This document shows positions 7,911-9,145 of a stretch of 9,145 nt of DNA, in pieces (position 1 is the stretch's first letter; every line of letters begins with the position of its first letter). Under the pieces are notes generated by a model, which saw only the letters and a program-made list of their open reading frames with translations, did no database searches and was not told the origin of the DNA. The translations under genes were made by a program, and so were the position numbers. Source of the stretch: Halomonas halophila (GTDB lineage Bacteria; Pseudomonadota; Gammaproteobacteria; Pseudomonadales; Halomonadaceae); assembly GCA_002433675.1 (NCBI GenBank), contig DJIP01000389.1:1-9145 (forward strand), written 5' to 3'.

Positions 7911-7920
7911 TGATGATGAT
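7908..7920 (+). repeat. In-frame run of four TGA stop codons (TGA microsatellite) ending aroB
   Basis: The aroB stop TGA at 7908 is followed directly by three more in-frame TGA codons (7911, 7914, 7917). This is a short trinucleotide repeat immediately before the terminator hairpin. Unit-length slippage here would not alter AroB. Confidence 0.85.
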
Positions 7921-7940
7921 GGCCTCTATCGTATCGATTG

Positions 7941-7975
7941 CGACGCCCGCCTTGCGCGGGCGTTGTCGTGTCTGG
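7941..7975 (+). terminator. Candidate intrinsic terminator after aroB
   Basis: A GC-rich hairpin lies 30 bases after the aroB stop. The arms ACGCCCGC (7943-7950) and GCGGGCGT (7956-7963) pair perfectly around a 5-nt loop, and a G-U plus a C-G pair extend the stem to 10 bp. The tail (TTGTCGTGTCTG) is only moderately U-rich, so termination may be partial or Rho-helped. It would end the pilM-aroB transcript. Confidence 0.65.
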
Positions 7976-8196
7976 GGTATGCCGAGCTGCTAGGTCGGCG
8001 TCGGCAAGGAGGCAAGAGGCGGGTGTGGTATTGGTCGAACAGGGCTTCACCAGGTGCTGTATGAGGCGCGGTCGACGGCGTCGGGAGGGGGAAAGGGGCG
8101 TCGCTCATGCGTGGATCTGTATGTCGTATGCCTGATCGGCATGGGGTGTCGACAGTTTTTGCGACTAAAGTCTAGTGGCGAAAAGCGTACAGCAAG

Positions 8197-8284
8197 ACTT
8201 GCTGGAAACGGCTTCCAAGTTGTTGACCTGATAAGGTTTTTTTTCGAAGGCTTGGTGCAAGCATCAGATTTACGGTGTTTTTTT
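8197..8284 (+). other. Cluster of small stem-loops with two T-runs (possible leader or small RNA)
   Basis: Three potential hairpins lie close together. The first, 8197-8220, pairs ACTT/GGAA with TTCC/AAGT across a 3-nt bulge. The second, 8226-8237, is ACCT-GATA-AGGT running straight into T8 (8237-8244). The third, 8250-8262, is GCTTG-GTG-CAAGC, followed 15 bases later by T7 (8278-8284). The stems are short (4-8 bp), so a terminator or attenuator is possible but weak. No clear promoter is visible just upstream, so whether it is transcribed is unknown. Confidence 0.3.
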
Positions 8285-8364
8285 ATGGGACTTGCGTGGC
8301 GGGGAGATTGCGCGAGAGCAGGGGGCTGGCTATGCTGGGTACCCATTTTTCGTGCAGTTAGCGA

Positions 8365-8380
8365 AAGCCCTTAAGGGCTT
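8365..8380. promoter_or_regulatory. 16-bp perfect palindrome upstream of gltB, possible operator
   Basis: AAGCCCTTAAGGGCTT is perfectly self-complementary over 16 bases and lies at the upstream edge of the AT-rich gltB promoter region, 73 bases before the start codon. Its symmetry suits a dimeric DNA-binding regulator. It could instead form a 6-bp hairpin with a TTAA loop, but neither side carries a proper U-tract, so a terminator is less likely. The regulator is not identifiable from sequence alone. Confidence 0.45.
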
Positions 8381-8407
8381 AAAATCAAAAGAAAAACCAA
8401 TAATAAT
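8379..8407 (+). promoter_or_regulatory. Candidate gltB promoter
   Basis: The best sigma70-like pair I can see is TTAAAA (8379-8384, 4/6) and AATAAT (8402-8407, 5/6) with a 17-nt spacer. It lies in the most AT-rich part of the gap and would give a leader of about 40 nt. The -35 overlaps the end of the 16-bp palindrome, so a protein bound there could block or modulate it. An overlapping AATAAT at 8399 makes the exact -10 uncertain. Confidence 0.35.
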
Positions 8408-8453
8408 ATCGCGATTATGCTGTGACTACAACCCTTTCACCTGAGGCGCGCCC

Positions 8454-9145
8454 ATGAACAGAGGTCTTCACCAGCCCGGCGAGTTCCGTGACAACTGCGG
8501 GTTTGGCCTGATCGCCCACATGGAAGGGCAGGCTAGCCATGAACTGCTCAGTACTGCCATCGAATCCCTGACCTGCATGACCCACCGTGGCGGTATTGCT
8601 GCCGACGGCAAGACCGGTGACGGCTGCGGCCTGCTGTTGAAGATGCCCGACGGCTTCATGCGCCACGCCGCCAAGGAAAGCCTGGGTATCGAACTGGGCG
8701 ACAGCTATGCCGTGGGCGTGATCTTCCTGCCCGACGACGACCAGCGTGAGGAACGCGCCCGCCAGGTGCTCGAGGCGAGCCTGGCAGAGCGTGGTGTCAA
8801 GGTGCTCGGCTGGCGCGAGGTGCCGGTGGACCCCAGCGTGTGTGGCCCGATGGCGCTGGAGTGCCTGCCGCGTATCCGTCAGTTGTTCGTCGAGCCCGGT
8901 GACGCCGAGGAAGCCTTTGACGTCTCGCTGTTCATGGCCCGCCGCCTGGCCGAGCAGGCGCTGATCGACGAGCCGGACTTCTACGTCAGCTCGCTGTCCA
9001 GCGACGTCGTCTCCTACAAGGGGCTGGTGATGCCGGTGGATCTGCCGGCCTTCTATCAGGACCTGGGTGACGAGCGCCTGGAAACCGCCATCTGCGTGTT
9101 CCACCAGCGTTTCTCCACCAACACCGCGCCGCGCTGGCCGCTGGC
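8454..9145 (+). CDS. gltB: Glutamate synthase (NADPH) large subunit, N-terminal part (3' end outside window)
   Basis: First 230 codons of the ~1,500-residue GOGAT alpha subunit, which makes two glutamates from glutamine and 2-oxoglutarate with the GltD small subunit. The visible part is the class II glutamine amidotransferase domain: [11 protein letters not shown] (residues 12-22), with Cys15 as the expected N-terminal nucleophile after removal of a 14-residue propeptide, [36 protein letters not shown] and [14 protein letters not shown] at the edge, near-identical in layout to E. coli GltB. The ATG at 8454 is supported by GAGG at 8443-8446 seven bases upstream and by the correctly short propeptide. 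It is probably followed by gltD outside the window. Its own promoter region precedes it, so it looks separate from the pil-aro unit. Confidence 0.97.
   Translation, partial: MNRGLHQPGEFRDNCGFGLIAHMEGQASHELLSTAIESLTCMTHRGGIAADGKTGDGCGLLLKMPDGFMRHAAKESLGIELGDSYAVGVIFLPDDDQREERARQVLEASLAERGVKVLGWREVPVDPSVCGPMALECLPRIRQLFVEPGDAEEAFDVSLFMARRLAEQALIDEPDFYVSSLSSDVVSYKGLVMPVDLPAFYQDLGDERLETAICVFHQRFSTNTAPRWPL

Larger units (their letters stand above)
7976..8453. other. Non-coding stretch upstream of gltB
   Basis: No convincing gene is seen on either strand; the open frames present lack recognisable domains and good start sites. The first part (to about 8140) is GC- and G-rich with little structure beyond a 5-bp hairpin at 8128-8142 (ATGCC/GGCAT). 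From about 8150 the composition becomes clearly AT-richer than the flanking genes, with a T5 run, small hairpins, two T-runs, a 16-bp palindrome and the likely gltB promoter. In Pseudomonas a damX-like gene occupies the corresponding place, and I see no recognisable remnant of it. Confidence 0.7.

Noticed and set aside
8054..8374. 106-residue plus-strand open frame in the gltB upstream gap
   Set aside because: No Shine-Dalgarno, no domain, and it crosses the AT-rich promoter-like tract with T-runs and palindrome.
8421..8442. CRP-like site TGTGA...TTCAC just before gltB
   Set aside because: The half sites are about 11 bases apart instead of six, so the spacing does not fit.
1..9145. CRISPR array, insertion sequence, tRNA/rRNA gene, phage or defence system
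   Set aside because: No repeat-spacer pattern, transposase, inverted terminal repeats or structural RNA signature was seen; all genes are ordinary core functions.

Overview
The window is a GC-rich chromosomal segment with a core-genome layout. It most resembles a gammaproteobacterium of the Halomonas/Pseudomonas type. The gene order (mrcA divergent from pilMNOPQ, then aroK, aroB and gltB) is the classic Pseudomonas-like arrangement, and the protein motifs fit Halomonadaceae or relatives. The genus is inferred from gene order and sequence style; no search was run.

Layout. Positions 1-1799, minus strand, hold the first ~599 codons of mrcA (PBP1a), cut off by the left edge. A 240-bp divergent gap carries a good sigma70-type promoter for mrcA (perfect TATAAT on the minus strand). 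From 2040 to 7910 seven plus-strand genes form one chain: pilM, pilN, pilO, pilP, pilQ, aroK and aroB. Every junction overlaps by 1 or 4 bases, so no intergenic base exists in 5.9 kb. A hairpin terminator candidate follows aroB. About 490 further bases contain no convincing gene but include an AT-rich tract with small hairpins, two T-runs and a 16-bp perfect palindrome. At 8454 gltB (glutamate synthase large subunit) begins and runs off the right edge.

How the genes work together. PilM (cytoplasmic, actin-like) binds the N-terminal tail of PilN. PilN and PilO form the inner-membrane coiled-coil alignment subcomplex. Lipoprotein PilP links it through the periplasm to the outer-membrane secretin PilQ, through which the type IV pilus passes. 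AroK and AroB are shikimate-pathway enzymes translationally chained to the pilus genes. MrcA builds the peptidoglycan that the pilus machine spans. GltB starts a separate nitrogen-assimilation unit.

I found no novel system. The points most worth a second look are: a 15-bp in-frame tandem duplication in the PilM-binding tail of PilN; a short PilQ with no room for AMIN domains; absence of the damX-like gene that sits between aroB and gltB in Pseudomonas; the structured AT-rich gltB upstream region; and a charged, apparently lengthened linker in PBP1a.
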